A DNA stretch of 64,000 bases, taken from NCBI GenBank assembly GCA_905213265.1, contig CAJMHR010000002.1:23058-87057 (forward strand). Direction: 5' to 3'. Below the pieces are notes generated by a model that was given only the letters and a program-made list of their open reading frames with translations, was not told where the DNA came from and did no database searches. Source of the DNA: an uncultured Collinsella sp. GTDB taxonomy: Bacteria; Actinomycetota; Coriobacteriia; Coriobacteriales; Coriobacteriaceae. Both the position numbers and the translations under genes were made by a program. This document shows, piece by piece, positions 1-9,796 of the stretch. Positions within the stretch are counted from its first letter, which is position 1, and the number at the start of each line of letters is the position of its first letter.

Positions 1-746
1 GCGGCGAGGACCCGCATCTGGTCGAGCTCGCCAAGTCGACGGGCCGTCACGTGCTTTCCTACGGCTTTGCCGAGAGCAACGACATCGTCTGCATGCACCC
101 GGATGTCAAGGGCATCCAGAGTGACTTTATCGTTCGCTTTGAGGACGGCACTGAGCATGCCGTGGAGATCAAGAGCAATCCCGGTCGCCACAACATGCTC
201 AACGCCACGGCGGTGCTCACCGTCGCCCATGTCCTGGGCCTTGACATCGACGCCGCCGCCAAGGCGCTCTCGAGTTTTGAGGGCGTCCGCCGTCGCTTTA
301 CCCACGTGGGCGATATCGATGGCATCACCGTGGTCGATGATTACGGCCATCACCCCACCGAGATCAAGGCGACGCTTGCTGCCGCTTCGTCGCTGGGCTA
401 CAAGCATGTCGACGTCGTGTTCCAGCCGCACCGCTATTCGCGCCTGCAGGCCCTGTGCGACGACTTTGCCGATGCGTTTGCCAATGCCGATAAACTGCTG
501 CTGATTGATGTGTTCTCGGCTGGCGAGATGCCCATTCCGGGTGTCACCTCTAAAATGCTCGCCGATACCGTGCGCGCCAAGCATCCTAGCAAGGAGGTCG
601 TGTACTGCTCCAGTCGTCTTGAGCTCAATCAGGAGCTCGAGCAGATGGTGGGCGAGGGCGACCTGCTGCTCACCATGGGTGCCGGTGACGTTACGACCGT
701 CGGTCCCGAGTTCATTGAGTATCTGACTGCCAAGAAAGACGCTTAA
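1..746 (+). CDS. murC: UDP-N-acetylmuramate--L-alanine ligase MurC (3' part)
   Basis: This is the C-terminal part of the cytoplasmic Mur ligase that adds L-Ala to UDP-MurNAc using ATP. The reading frame (first full codon at base 3) is open at the left edge, so the gene begins upstream. The visible part covers the end of the central domain (GRHNMLNATA) and the C-terminal Mur ligase domain with DDYGHHPTEI, the family signature. It ends five bases before murB, which is the usual order in division and cell-wall clusters, so co-transcription is very likely. The missing N-terminus would hold the UDP-substrate domain and the ATP-binding P-loop. Confidence 0.95.
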   Translation, partial: GEDPHLVELAKSTGRHVLSYGFAESNDIVCMHPDVKGIQSDFIVRFEDGTEHAVEIKSNPGRHNMLNATAVLTVAHVLGLDIDAAAKALSSFEGVRRRFTHVGDIDGITVVDDYGHHPTEIKATLAAASSLGYKHVDVVFQPHRYSRLQALCDDFADAFANADKLLLIDVFSAGEMPIPGVTSKMLADTVRAKHPSKEVVYCSSRLELNQELEQMVGEGDLLLTMGAGDVTTVGPEFIEYLTAKKDA

Positions 747-751
747 GTCTA

Positions 752-1663
752 ATGGGTCTGTTTAACGCCGTCATGGCGCTCTCGGGCATGATCGACACGG
801 ATGTGATCGAGGACGAGCGCCTTGCGCGTCATACGAGCTATCGTATCGGCGGCAAGGCCGACCTCTTTGTGACGTGCCATAGCTATCATGCCCTCCGCCG
901 CGCCGTGGCGGTGCTCGATCGCGAGCAGGTGCCGTGGGTCATCATCGGCAAGGGCTCCAATCTGCTGGTTGCCGATGGCGGTTATCGCGGTGCCGTCATT
1001 TCGCTCGGACGTGAGTTTCAGCGCACGGTTGTTGCCGATGACGGTTGTACGCTGACGGTCGGTGCGGGCGTGATGTTTGCGCGCCTGGTCAACGATGCCC
1101 TGTCGCGTAGCCTCTCGGGCCTTGAGTTTGCCGTTGGCATTCCTGGTTCGGTCGGCGGTGCGATATCTATGAATGCCGGCACACGGACCGAGTGGATTGG
1201 CTCGCTGGTTGAGGATGTCGTAACGTTTGACCCGGCATCCGGTATCAAGCATTATGCGGGGTCCGAGATCACTTGGGGCTACCGCGAATGTGGCCTTCCC
1301 CGCAATGAGATCATCCTCGAGTGCGTGCTCAAGCTTAAACCGGCGCCCAAGGCCGACATTCGCGAGCGCATGGAACGGTACCTGACGAGGCGCAAGCGTA
1401 CGCAGCCCATGGGTCGCGCATCCTGCGGGTCGGTCTTTCGTAACCCGCCCGATGCGAGTGTGGGCAAGCTTATCGAGGATTGTGGATTAAAGGGTTTTTC
1501 GATTGGCGGCGCGGAAGTTTCGCCCGTTCACGCTAATTTTATCGTTAATAACGGAACTGCCTCGGCCGATGACGTTGCCGCGGTTATCAGACATGTGCAC
1601 GGAAAGGTGAGGGAGGCGTATGGCATCGAGCTCAGACCGGAAGTTAAATTCCTCGGCTTCTAG
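752..1663 (+). CDS. murB: UDP-N-acetylenolpyruvoylglucosamine reductase MurB
   Basis: MurB is an FAD- and NADPH-dependent reductase that makes UDP-MurNAc in peptidoglycan precursor synthesis. The 303-residue protein shows YRIGGKA, the FAD-binding GKGSNLLV and GIPGSVGGAISMNAG, the active-site segment CGSVFRNP, and a C-terminal ELRPEVKFLGF that supplies the catalytic Glu. The length is typical of the family. The annotated ATG lies five bases after murC; in-frame ATGs at codons 8 and 12 are possible alternatives. The 3' end overlaps ftsQ by 44 bases, which suggests translational coupling. Confidence 0.93.
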   Translation: MGLFNAVMALSGMIDTDVIEDERLARHTSYRIGGKADLFVTCHSYHALRRAVAVLDREQVPWVIIGKGSNLLVADGGYRGAVISLGREFQRTVVADDGCTLTVGAGVMFARLVNDALSRSLSGLEFAVGIPGSVGGAISMNAGTRTEWIGSLVEDVVTFDPASGIKHYAGSEITWGYRECGLPRNEIILECVLKLKPAPKADIRERMERYLTRRKRTQPMGRASCGSVFRNPPDASVGKLIEDCGLKGFSIGGAEVSPVHANFIVNNGTASADDVAAVIRHVHGKVREAYGIELRPEVKFLGF

Positions 1664-2876
1664 AGCATCGAAACCCACCTTCCGCCGCGCCGGAGGGCGT
1701 TCCGGCGCGCCTGCCAAACCTCAACGCAATACCGTCGTGCACTCTAAGTCTGTCGGGCATGTACGACAGGCCGGGCGTCCGGTCGTCGGCTCTCAGCTCG
1801 GTAATCGTCCGGCCGCAAAAAAGTCCTCGCGTCCCTCGGTGACGTCAAAGCCTGTTATGGGCGCCAAGCCTGCCCGCCCCATGGCAACTCCTAAGCCCTC
1901 GACGGGAACTAAAGCGGCGCGTCCAGGTCGCACACTGGGCGCATCGAAACCGCGCTCGCTGACATCGGTGCCGGCTACCGCCAAGAAGCCTTCGAGTAAA
2001 AAAGGCGTAAACCCGTTGTCTTCACTTGGGGCGATGGCAAATAAAACGTCAGACGCCGCTTCTGTCGTTGCAGGCAAAGGCAAAATCGTGGGCGGCGTTC
2101 TGGCCGTCTTTGCCGTGCTCGTCGTCGTTGCCATCGTGGTGATCAACTCTAGATTGTTTACCGCCACTGATATTCAGATTCAAGGCAGCGAGCATGTGAC
2201 GAAGCACGATGCTATCCAGCTGATCGATTTGCCCGAGGGAACGTCGCTTTTTAACGTCGATTCCGACCAGATTACCGAGGACCTCAAGCAGAACCCGTGG
2301 GTCTCGGGCGTGGATGTCCAGCGTCAGTTCCCGCATACGCTTATCATTACGCCGATGGAGCGCAAGGTCATCGCAATTGCCTATATCAGCTCCGATGACC
2401 TTGCCTGGGCCATCGGGGATGATGACACCTGGATTGCCCCACTGTCGACGTCGGTCGAAGTGGACGACCAGGGCAACGTCATCACGACGGGGCAGGGTTC
2501 AAATACCCTGACCGGCATTGATGCCGCGCTAGCGCTCGCTAAGCACTATGGCGCGGTGTTGTTGACTGATGTCTCGGCGGATGTCGCTCCGGTTTCCGGC
2601 CAGGCGGTGAGCTCCAAGGCCGTTAAGGCTGGCCTGGATTATGTGCGTGGTTTTTCGAGCGAGTTCTTGGGACAAGTCAAGGATATTTCCACGCCTTCGG
2701 TCGAAGCCATCTCGGCAAACCTCAATAACGGCATTGAGGTGTCGCTGGGCGATTCGGACGATATCGCCAAAAAGGAACGCGTAGTCACCAAGTTGCTTTC
2801 GCAGGTAGAGGGCGTAACGTATATCAATGTGCGCTCTCCGGGCAACTACACATTTAGGAATGCTCCGACCTCGTAG
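1620..2876 (+). CDS. ftsQ: Cell division protein FtsQ/DivIB
   Basis: This is a bitopic divisome protein that links early and late division proteins in the periplasm or wall zone. The 418-residue protein has about 150 basic, Ser/Pro/Lys/Arg-rich, probably disordered cytoplasmic residues, one membrane helix (about 157-176), a POTRA domain (about 180-250, TDIQIQGSEHVTKHDAI) and a FtsQ/DivIB beta domain. The N-terminal tail is much longer than in E. coli FtsQ, although long charged tails do occur in actinobacteria. The start overlaps murB by 44 bases. Product identity rests on the POTRA domain plus its place between murB and ftsZ. Confidence 0.9.
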   Translation: MASSSDRKLNSSASRASKPTFRRAGGRSGAPAKPQRNTVVHSKSVGHVRQAGRPVVGSQLGNRPAAKKSSRPSVTSKPVMGAKPARPMATPKPSTGTKAARPGRTLGASKPRSLTSVPATAKKPSSKKGVNPLSSLGAMANKTSDAASVVAGKGKIVGGVLAVFAVLVVVAIVVINSRLFTATDIQIQGSEHVTKHDAIQLIDLPEGTSLFNVDSDQITEDLKQNPWVSGVDVQRQFPHTLIITPMERKVIAIAYISSDDLAWAIGDDDTWIAPLSTSVEVDDQGNVITTGQGSNTLTGIDAALALAKHYGAVLLTDVSADVAPVSGQAVSSKAVKAGLDYVRGFSSEFLGQVKDISTPSVEAISANLNNGIEVSLGDSDDIAKKERVVTKLLSQVEGVTYINVRSPGNYTFRNAPTS

Positions 2877-3075
2877 CGCTGGTTGATGCTTTGTTGAGGG
2901 GCCATACCACGCCGTTTATCTGGTTTGTTTGGTTTTCACGGTCAATTATTTGACTGATACGTTCATAATGTGCAACCATAATACGGTTTACCTTTGCATT
3001 TACTTTCAACCTGAAGGTTAATGTGCGCAGGGGTCGACCCATGCTATGGCTATAACCTTTGTTCGGAGGACCGAC

Positions 3076-4230
3076 ATGCACGAGACAGAGATCAACAACT
3101 ACCTTGCCGTCATTAAGGTGGTCGGCGTCGGCGGCGGCGGTACCAACGCGGTCAATCGAATGATCGAAGAGGGCATCCGCGGCGTCGAGTTTGTTGCCAT
3201 CAACACCGATGCTCAGGCGCTCGCGATCTCTGATGCCGATATCAAGGTGCACATCGGCACCGACCTTACCCGCGGCCTGGGCGCCGGCGCCAACCCCGAG
3301 GTTGGCCGCAAGGCTGCCGATGAGTCCCGCGACGACATTGCCGAGGCGCTTGCTGGTGCCGACATGGTGTTCATCACCTGCGGCGAGGGCGGTGGCACCG
3401 GTACCGGCGCTGCTCCCATCGTTGCCGATATCGCGATGAACGAGGTCGGTGCACTGACCGTCGCCGTCGTGACCAAGCCCTTCACCTTCGAGGGCCGCAA
3501 GCGCAAGAAGAGCGCCGAGGAGGGCATTAAGACCCTCTCCGATTGCGTCGACACCATGATTGTCATCCCTAACGATAAGCTGCTCGACATCGCCGAGAAG
3601 AAGACCACCATGCTCGAGGCCTTCGCGATTGCTGATGGCGTCCTTTCCCAGGGCACCCAGGGCATCACCGACCTCATCACCGTCCCCGGTATCATCAACC
3701 TGGACTTCGCCGATGTTAAGACCATCATGAAGCAGGCCGGTACCGCCATGATGGGTATCGGTACCTCTTCTGGGGATACCCGTGCCGTCGACGCAGCCCA
3801 GCAGGCCATCTCCAGCCCGCTGCTCGAGAGCTCCATCGATGGTGCCACACGCGTGCTGCTCTCCATCGCCGGTTCCAAGGACCTGGGCATCCAGGAGATC
3901 AGCGACGCCGCCGACGTTGTCGCCAACGCCGTCGACCCCGAGGCCAACATCATCTTCGGTACCGTTGTCGACGAGTCCCTGGGCGATCAGGTGCGTATCA
4001 CCGTCATCGCTACGGGCTTCTCCGACTCCAACGTCAACCGTCAGGACGAGCTCTTTGCTGCTCAGCAGTCTCAGAGCAAGGCCGCTGCCTCCGCTGAGCC
4101 GCAGCGCACCGCTCCGGCCACCAGCCCGGCTCAGGCCGCTCCGACCCGCAACGTCGGTGGCACCGAGCTTCCTAACTTCGGCAACGATCAGTTCGAGCTT
4201 CCCGACTTCCTGAAGCGCGGCAGCTTCTAA
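3076..4230 (+). CDS. ftsZ: Cell division GTPase FtsZ
   Basis: FtsZ is a tubulin-like GTPase that forms the Z ring. The protein carries [16 protein letters not shown] at the N-terminus, the tubulin signature [10 protein letters not shown], the T7 loop region [11 protein letters not shown], a Pro/Ala/Gln-rich linker, and a conserved C-terminal tail (ELPDFLKR) that binds SepF and other partners. I chose the ATG at 3076 (384 residues) because GGAGGA sits five bases upstream; an upstream in-frame ATG at 3046 has no ribosome binding site. A 169-base gap separates it from ftsQ and a strong terminator follows, so ftsZ can be expressed separately. Confidence 0.97.
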   Translation: MHETEINNYLAVIKVVGVGGGGTNAVNRMIEEGIRGVEFVAINTDAQALAISDADIKVHIGTDLTRGLGAGANPEVGRKAADESRDDIAEALAGADMVFITCGEGGGTGTGAAPIVADIAMNEVGALTVAVVTKPFTFEGRKRKKSAEEGIKTLSDCVDTMIVIPNDKLLDIAEKKTTMLEAFAIADGVLSQGTQGITDLITVPGIINLDFADVKTIMKQAGTAMMGIGTSSGDTRAVDAAQQAISSPLLESSIDGATRVLLSIAGSKDLGIQEISDAADVVANAVDPEANIIFGTVVDESLGDQVRITVIATGFSDSNVNRQDELFAAQQSQSKAAASAEPQRTAPATSPAQAAPTRNVGGTELPNFGNDQFELPDFLKRGSF

Positions 4231-4256
4231 GTCGTTCTTTGCATTGTTGTGCACAG

Positions 4257-4286
4257 GGGCGTGTCCGTATGGACGCGCCCTTTTTA
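4257..4286 (+). terminator. Rho-independent terminator after ftsZ
   Basis: A ten-base-pair stem (GGGCGTGTCC with GGACGCGCCC, one G-T pair) with a four-base loop is followed directly by five Ts. Confidence 0.85.
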
Positions 4287-4440
4287 TTTCGACTTTGTAA
4301 ACTAGAACCTCCAATCTCTTTACGTTCCCTTTACGATTGCCTCCAGCGCAGCAGGTATCCTTTTAGAGAAGTATGACAGCCGTATAAACGCTGGCTGTAG
4401 CGGCGATGCCGCGGTACTTGTGTTATTAGGAGGCTTTAGT

Positions 4441-5241
4441 ATGGCAGCACGTGCGGACAAAGTTTCGCGTGTCGACCATGATGGAGTTACGTTGGTGGAA
4501 GGCGCGACATCCGATGTTCGCTTTGCCTTCACCGAGCGCGCCGGTGGTGTTTCCGAAGATGCGTACTCCTCACTCAACTTGGGCTCGCATGTTGGCGATG
4601 ATCCCTTTGCTGTTCAAGAAAATCGTCGTCGCGCGCTCGAGGCTATGGGTGCCGCCGAGTGCGAGCACAACCTGCTCGTTCCCAATCAGGTCCATGGTGA
4701 CCATATCGTTGCGGTGACCTCGAACGGCGCCGATGACCTTGAGGACGTCCGCGAGCAGATTGCCGAGGGCTGCGATGCCATCGTCTGTACGGCGCATAAC
4801 GTACCCGTGCTGCTCTGCTTTGCCGACTGCGTTCCCGTGGTGCTGGTGGCCCCTGGCGGATTTGCCGTGGTGCACTCCGGTTGGAAGGGCACGATTGCAC
4901 GCATTTCCGCCAAGGCGTGCCAGGCGCTTTGCGATGCTGCCGGTTGCGATGCGAGCGGCGTTTCCGCCTATATCGGCCCCCATATCTTGGGTGACGAATA
5001 TGAGGTATCCCAGGAACTCATGGATCGCTTTGCCGCCGAGTTCTCTTGCATCGATGCGAGTACCTCTCGCATGCTCGATCTTTCCGCTGCCATTCGCGAG
5101 GCGCTGGTAGATGTCGGTGTCGACGCGGATAATATCGTGGATACCCAGCTTTCGACCGTGCGTCAGAACGACCGCTTTTATTCCTACCGTAACGAGGGCG
5201 GCACCTGTGGGCGCCATGCTGCGATCGGCGTGATGTTATGA
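4441..5241 (+). CDS. pgeF: PgeF/YfiH family laccase-domain protein
   Basis: This 266-residue protein belongs to the DUF152/YfiH family. Members are described as purine nucleoside phosphorylases and as a peptidoglycan editing factor that keeps L-Ala in the stem peptide. The metal-binding residues are visible as His in NQVHGDH, Cys in FADCVPVVL and His in VVHSGWKGT. The ATG at 4441 has AGGAGG seven bases upstream. The gene follows ftsZ, which is its usual place in Gram-positive division clusters. Its stop overlaps the next start as ATGA, coupling it to the phosphate-binding protein gene, an uncommon neighbour. Confidence 0.9.
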   Translation: MAARADKVSRVDHDGVTLVEGATSDVRFAFTERAGGVSEDAYSSLNLGSHVGDDPFAVQENRRRALEAMGAAECEHNLLVPNQVHGDHIVAVTSNGADDLEDVREQIAEGCDAIVCTAHNVPVLLCFADCVPVVLVAPGGFAVVHSGWKGTIARISAKACQALCDAAGCDASGVSAYIGPHILGDEYEVSQELMDRFAAEFSCIDASTSRMLDLSAAIREALVDVGVDADNIVDTQLSTVRQNDRFYSYRNEGGTCGRHAAIGVML

Positions 5242-6074
5242 GAAAGATCGTATCGGTCCTGAGCGCCGCTGTGCTTACGCTTACGCTGTGCGCCTGTTCT
5301 TCGGGATCTTCTACCTCTTCCATTACCGTCGCTGGCTCCACGACCTGCCTTCCTATCGCCGAGATTGCGGCCGAGGGCTTTAAGGAGGAGACCGGCATCG
5401 ACGTGCTCGTTTCCGGTTTGGGTTCTTCTGCTGGCATCGAGGCCGTCAGCGCCGGCACGGCCGATATCGCCAGCTCCTCCCGTGGACTCAATGCCGACGA
5501 ACAGGATCTGGGCCTGACTCCCATCGTCATTGCCCACGACGGTATCGCGGTCATCGTGAACGACGATAACCCGGTCGATAACCTCTCGACCGAGCAGCTC
5601 CGCGATATTTACGCCGGCAAGATCACCAACTGGAAAGAAGTCGGTGGCGAGGACCTGAGGATTCAGGTTATCAACCGAGATGAGGCGTCCGGCACGCGTG
5701 AGGCCTTCCGTACCATCGTGATGGACGGCACGCCGTTCGATCGCCGCTCGGCCGTTCTTTCGGGCACGGGCCAGGTGCGCGACGTGGTATCTCGTTCGCG
5801 CGGTGCCATTGGCTACATTTCGCTGGGCTTCGTCGATAGCCTCAACGCCAAGACCTCGGTCAGGGCCGTCTCGGTCAATCATGTTGAGGCGTCCGAGAAG
5901 ACGGTCGCGAGCGGCGGCTATCCCATCTCGCGCGACCTTTACTTCTTTGTGAAGGGTGCTCCTTCGCAGCAGGCGCAGGATTACATCGACTACGTGACGT
6001 CCGAAAAGATGGACAAGCAGATTCGCGAGGCGGGCTTTATTCCCGTCACCAACGACGAGAAGGGGAGTGAGTAG
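5238..6074 (+). CDS. pstS: Phosphate ABC transporter substrate-binding lipoprotein PstS
   Basis: PstS captures orthophosphate outside the membrane and delivers it to PstCA. The 278-residue protein starts with a lipoprotein signal (lipobox LTLCAC, mature Cys about residue 18-20), then GSTTCLPI near the N-terminus and RDEASGTREAF, both typical phosphate-binding segments of the PstS family. Its start codon overlaps the pgeF stop (ATGA). It is the first gene of a pstS-pstC-pstA-pstB-phoU operon with short spacing. I did not see a convincing Pho box, so any phosphate-starvation control would have to act through the upstream promoter or an internal one. Confidence 0.95.
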   Translation: MRKIVSVLSAAVLTLTLCACSSGSSTSSITVAGSTTCLPIAEIAAEGFKEETGIDVLVSGLGSSAGIEAVSAGTADIASSSRGLNADEQDLGLTPIVIAHDGIAVIVNDDNPVDNLSTEQLRDIYAGKITNWKEVGGEDLRIQVINRDEASGTREAFRTIVMDGTPFDRRSAVLSGTGQVRDVVSRSRGAIGYISLGFVDSLNAKTSVRAVSVNHVEASEKTVASGGYPISRDLYFFVKGAPSQQAQDYIDYVTSEKMDKQIREAGFIPVTNDEKGSE

Positions 6075-6075
6075 C

Positions 6076-7002
6076 ATGGAAGCACAGGAAAACTCCCAGA
6101 CTGAGCAGAATGCTCAGGCACCCAAGAAGCGCGAGCTGGCGCTCGTATCGCGCAGTACCTATATCAAGGAGAAGGCGCTGCAGTGGATCTTCTTTGCCTG
6201 CGCGTTCTTGGCGGTCGTTACCGTCATCCTGATTTTTGTCTTTACCACATACTCGGCGCTGCCCGTCTTTACCGACATCGGTCTGGCGGACTTCTTTAGC
6301 TTTACGTGGGCGCCCTCTGAGGGCCACTACGGCATCATGTCGCTGCTTGCCGGCTCAGGTCTGGTGACCGTCGGTGCGCTCGCCATGGGCGTGCCGCTAG
6401 GTGTGGGCACGGCCGTGTACCTGGTCGAGATCGCCGGCAAGCGCGTGCGCAAGCTTATCAGCCCCGCCGTTGACCTGTTGGCCGGCATCCCTTCTATCAT
6501 CTATGGCTTCTTTGGAATGATCATCATCCGTCCGTTTATCGCGCAACTGACCGGTGGTCTTGGTTTTGGTGCGCTGACGGCGTGGTTCGTGCTTGCCATC
6601 ATGATCGTTCCTACCATCACCACACTCACCATCGATGCCCTCAATTCCATTCCCATGGGCATTCGCGAGGCATCGTATGCCATGGGCGCCACCAAGTGGC
6701 AGACCATCTATAAGGTCGTGCTACCTGCCGCTAAGCTGGGTATCGTGGATGCCATCGTGCTGGGTATGGGCCGTGCCATCGGAGAGACCATGGCCGTGCT
6801 CATGGTCGTGGGTAATGCCCCGGTTATTCCCGACAGCATTGCGAGCCCTATCTCGACGCTCACGAGCCAGATCGCACTCGACATGAGCTATTCCTCGGGT
6901 CTGCACCGCTCGGCGCTGTTCGGCATGGGCGTGGTCCTGTTTATCATCTCCGCCACGCTGGTGGGCATCGTCCGTCTGATTTCCAAGAAGAAGAGGGGGT
7001 AG
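6076..7002 (+). CDS. pstC: Phosphate ABC transporter permease PstC
   Basis: PstC is one of two membrane subunits of the high-affinity phosphate importer. The 308-residue protein has a charged N-terminal tail, about six membrane helices, and the EAA-type coupling loop ALNSIPMGIREASYAMGATK that docks on PstB. I chose the ATG at 6076 because AGGGGAG lies just upstream and beyond the pstS stop; a GTG at 6067 is possible. It lies in frame order between pstS and pstA with only a few bases between genes, so the subunits are co-translated. Confidence 0.94.
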   Translation: MEAQENSQTEQNAQAPKKRELALVSRSTYIKEKALQWIFFACAFLAVVTVILIFVFTTYSALPVFTDIGLADFFSFTWAPSEGHYGIMSLLAGSGLVTVGALAMGVPLGVGTAVYLVEIAGKRVRKLISPAVDLLAGIPSIIYGFFGMIIIRPFIAQLTGGLGFGALTAWFVLAIMIVPTITTLTIDALNSIPMGIREASYAMGATKWQTIYKVVLPAAKLGIVDAIVLGMGRAIGETMAVLMVVGNAPVIPDSIASPISTLTSQIALDMSYSSGLHRSALFGMGVVLFIISATLVGIVRLISKKKRG

Positions 7003-7005
7003 GCT

Positions 7006-7911
7006 ATGTCCGATTCCGTTGACACGACGGTCGATACGACCTCGTCGCGCGAGCGCATCAAGCGTGCCCTTTTCCACGGCAAGAAGGGCCGCATCAACAA
7101 GGACCTGTCCAACAAGATCATGCTTGGCGTGTTCCGTGCCGCGGCATACATCACCACGCTGGTGCTGGTCGCTATCATCGCCTACGTGGTCATTAACGGC
7201 CTGCCGCATATCTCACTCGACTTTATCTTCGGTTGGCCCCAGGGCGTCAACGCCGAGGGCGGAATTTGGCCCACAATCGTCTCGACCGTCTATGTGACGG
7301 CACTCGCCATGCTTATCTGCACGCCGATCGCTGTGCTGGCAGCCGTCTATCTGGCCGAGTACGCCAAGCAGGGCAAGGTCGTCGAGCTCATTCGCTACGC
7401 TGCTGACGCTTTGGCCTCGGTGCCCTCCATCGTTATGGGCCTGTTTGGCTACGCCTTGTTTGTCGAGGCTATGGGTCTGGGCCTTTCGATGGTCTCGGCC
7501 GCCCTGGCACTCGCGCTCTTGATGCTTCCCATCGTCATGCGCACCACCGAAGAGGCCATTCGCGCCGTTCCGCGCTATATCCGGTGGGGTGCGTACGGCC
7601 TGGGCGCCACCAAGTGGCAGGTCGTCTCCAAGATCGTGCTTCCTTCTGCCTTTGGCCGTATTGCCACGGGTGTCGTCCTCGCCATCGGCCGTGCCATTGG
7701 CGAGACCGCGGTGGTGCTCTACACCATGGGCCAGGCCATCAATCTACCTATTTCGCCGCTCGATTCCGGCCGCCCCATGACGGTTCACCTGTACCTGCTT
7801 GCCAACGACGGCATCAACATGAACGCAGCCTATGGCACCGCGCTCTTGCTGATGGTGATCATTCTGGCCTTCAACCTGTTTGCGCGCTTCCTGTCGCGCA
7901 AGCGTCGCTAG
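7006..7911 (+). CDS. pstA: Phosphate ABC transporter permease PstA
   Basis: PstA is the second membrane subunit of the Pst importer and partners PstC. The 301-residue protein has about six membrane helices and the EAA loop AVPRYIRWGAYGLGATKWQ. It starts three bases after the pstC stop, with AGAGGGGG as ribosome binding site inside the pstC end. The C-terminus is basic (SRKRR), consistent with a cytoplasmic end. Family length is normal. Confidence 0.94.
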   Translation: MSDSVDTTVDTTSSRERIKRALFHGKKGRINKDLSNKIMLGVFRAAAYITTLVLVAIIAYVVINGLPHISLDFIFGWPQGVNAEGGIWPTIVSTVYVTALAMLICTPIAVLAAVYLAEYAKQGKVVELIRYAADALASVPSIVMGLFGYALFVEAMGLGLSMVSAALALALLMLPIVMRTTEEAIRAVPRYIRWGAYGLGATKWQVVSKIVLPSAFGRIATGVVLAIGRAIGETAVVLYTMGQAINLPISPLDSGRPMTVHLYLLANDGINMNAAYGTALLLMVIILAFNLFARFLSRKRR

Positions 7912-7923
7912 TTAAGGAGTCCC

Positions 7924-8727
<804 letters not shown>

Positions 8728-8819
8728 TCGGTGCGACTAGTCCCAAGCCGATCGGATCTGGTCCGGTGCGTATTCACTGTGCGGGCGGCATGACCGCACC
8801 CAACTGATTGGAGTGAACC

Positions 8820-9677
8820 ATGCGCAAACTGTTTTCCCGTCAGCTCATCGAGGCCCGTCACGAGATGCTGAGCATCTACGAGGCCGTCGATCTGGCCCTC
8901 CACGATGCCGTGAAGGCCTATGTGACCGACGACCGCAAGCTCGCCACCAAGACCAAGAAGCGCACGCTTTCGATTGACGCACGCTGCGCCAACCTGGAGG
9001 CCGTCTGCTACAACCTGATTGCCACGCAGTCACCGGTCGCCTCCGACTTCCGCTTGCTGCAGACGATCATCTACGTCGACTTTAACCTGCAGCGCATGAC
9101 CGATAAGGTTCGCCAGATTTGCCGCGCCACGCGTCATATGATCAAGGCCGACATCTCGCTGCCCAAGGAGCTTGTCGGCACGGTCGAGGCCGAGGCTGAG
9201 GCCGTCTACCAGGTGCTGGGCTCTTCGCTTTCTGCGCTCGTCACCAACGACATGTCCATCATCTGCAACTTGGCCGTCGAGGACGAGCCAGTGCACGCCG
9301 CCTACGAGAAGTTCTTCCGCACCTTTAACCGCATGGACACGGGCGATTTTATGGACGACGACAGCAACTATGACGACCTGCGCCGCGCCATCATGGTATC
9401 GCGCTATCTCGATCGCATCGCCTCGATTTCCATCGATGCCGCCTGCCGTCTGACCTTCCTGTTGACCGGACAGCGTATGACTGCCGGTGATATCGCCTGC
9501 ACTGATGAGGATGAGCTCGAGAGCATGCGCGTGCCTTCGGGCGAGGGTGTTATCATGAGGCCCGCCGTCGACGCTCGCTACGTTGCCAAGGTGCCCACTA
9601 ACGAGGTCAGCGAGGGTCTTCGCTACCTGCTCGATCATCTTGAGGACGAGGACGACGGCGAGGACGACGAGGAGTAA
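8820..9677 (+). CDS. phoU: Phosphate signalling protein PhoU
   Basis: PhoU is a cytoplasmic helical-bundle protein that represses phosphate uptake and phosphate-starvation signalling when phosphate is plentiful. The 285-residue protein contains two PhoU repeats (about residues 15-105 and 125-210; the first repeat includes SDFRLLQTI) and a C-terminal acidic tail ending in DDGEDDEE. It is longer than E. coli PhoU (about 240) because of this tail. GGAG precedes the ATG. A hairpin with GTGCGG/CCGCAC arms lies in the 92-base spacer after pstB. Confidence 0.92.
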   Translation: MRKLFSRQLIEARHEMLSIYEAVDLALHDAVKAYVTDDRKLATKTKKRTLSIDARCANLEAVCYNLIATQSPVASDFRLLQTIIYVDFNLQRMTDKVRQICRATRHMIKADISLPKELVGTVEAEAEAVYQVLGSSLSALVTNDMSIICNLAVEDEPVHAAYEKFFRTFNRMDTGDFMDDDSNYDDLRRAIMVSRYLDRIASISIDAACRLTFLLTGQRMTAGDIACTDEDELESMRVPSGEGVIMRPAVDARYVAKVPTNEVSEGLRYLLDHLEDEDDGEDDEE

Positions 9678-9714
9678 GTAATTCCGTTCGTCGAAAGATT
9701 GTAAATACCTAAGT

Positions 9715-9748
9715 GAGCGCGGCCTTGCACATGCGGGGCCGCGCTCTT
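9715..9748 (+). terminator. Hairpin terminator after phoU
   Basis: A perfect ten-base-pair stem (GAGCGCGGCC with GGCCGCGCTC) follows the phosphate operon. Only a weak T-rich tail follows, so termination may be partial and allow read-through into yggS. Confidence 0.6.
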
Positions 9749-9796
9749 GCGATAGCATGGGACTACTTGTTTGGCTGTCAGCGGAGGCGATTGGCA

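Noticed and set aside
2854..4314. 486-codon minus-strand frame across ftsZ
   Set aside because: The plus strand encodes FtsZ with all tubulin-family motifs; the reverse frame has no start signal or recognisable domain.
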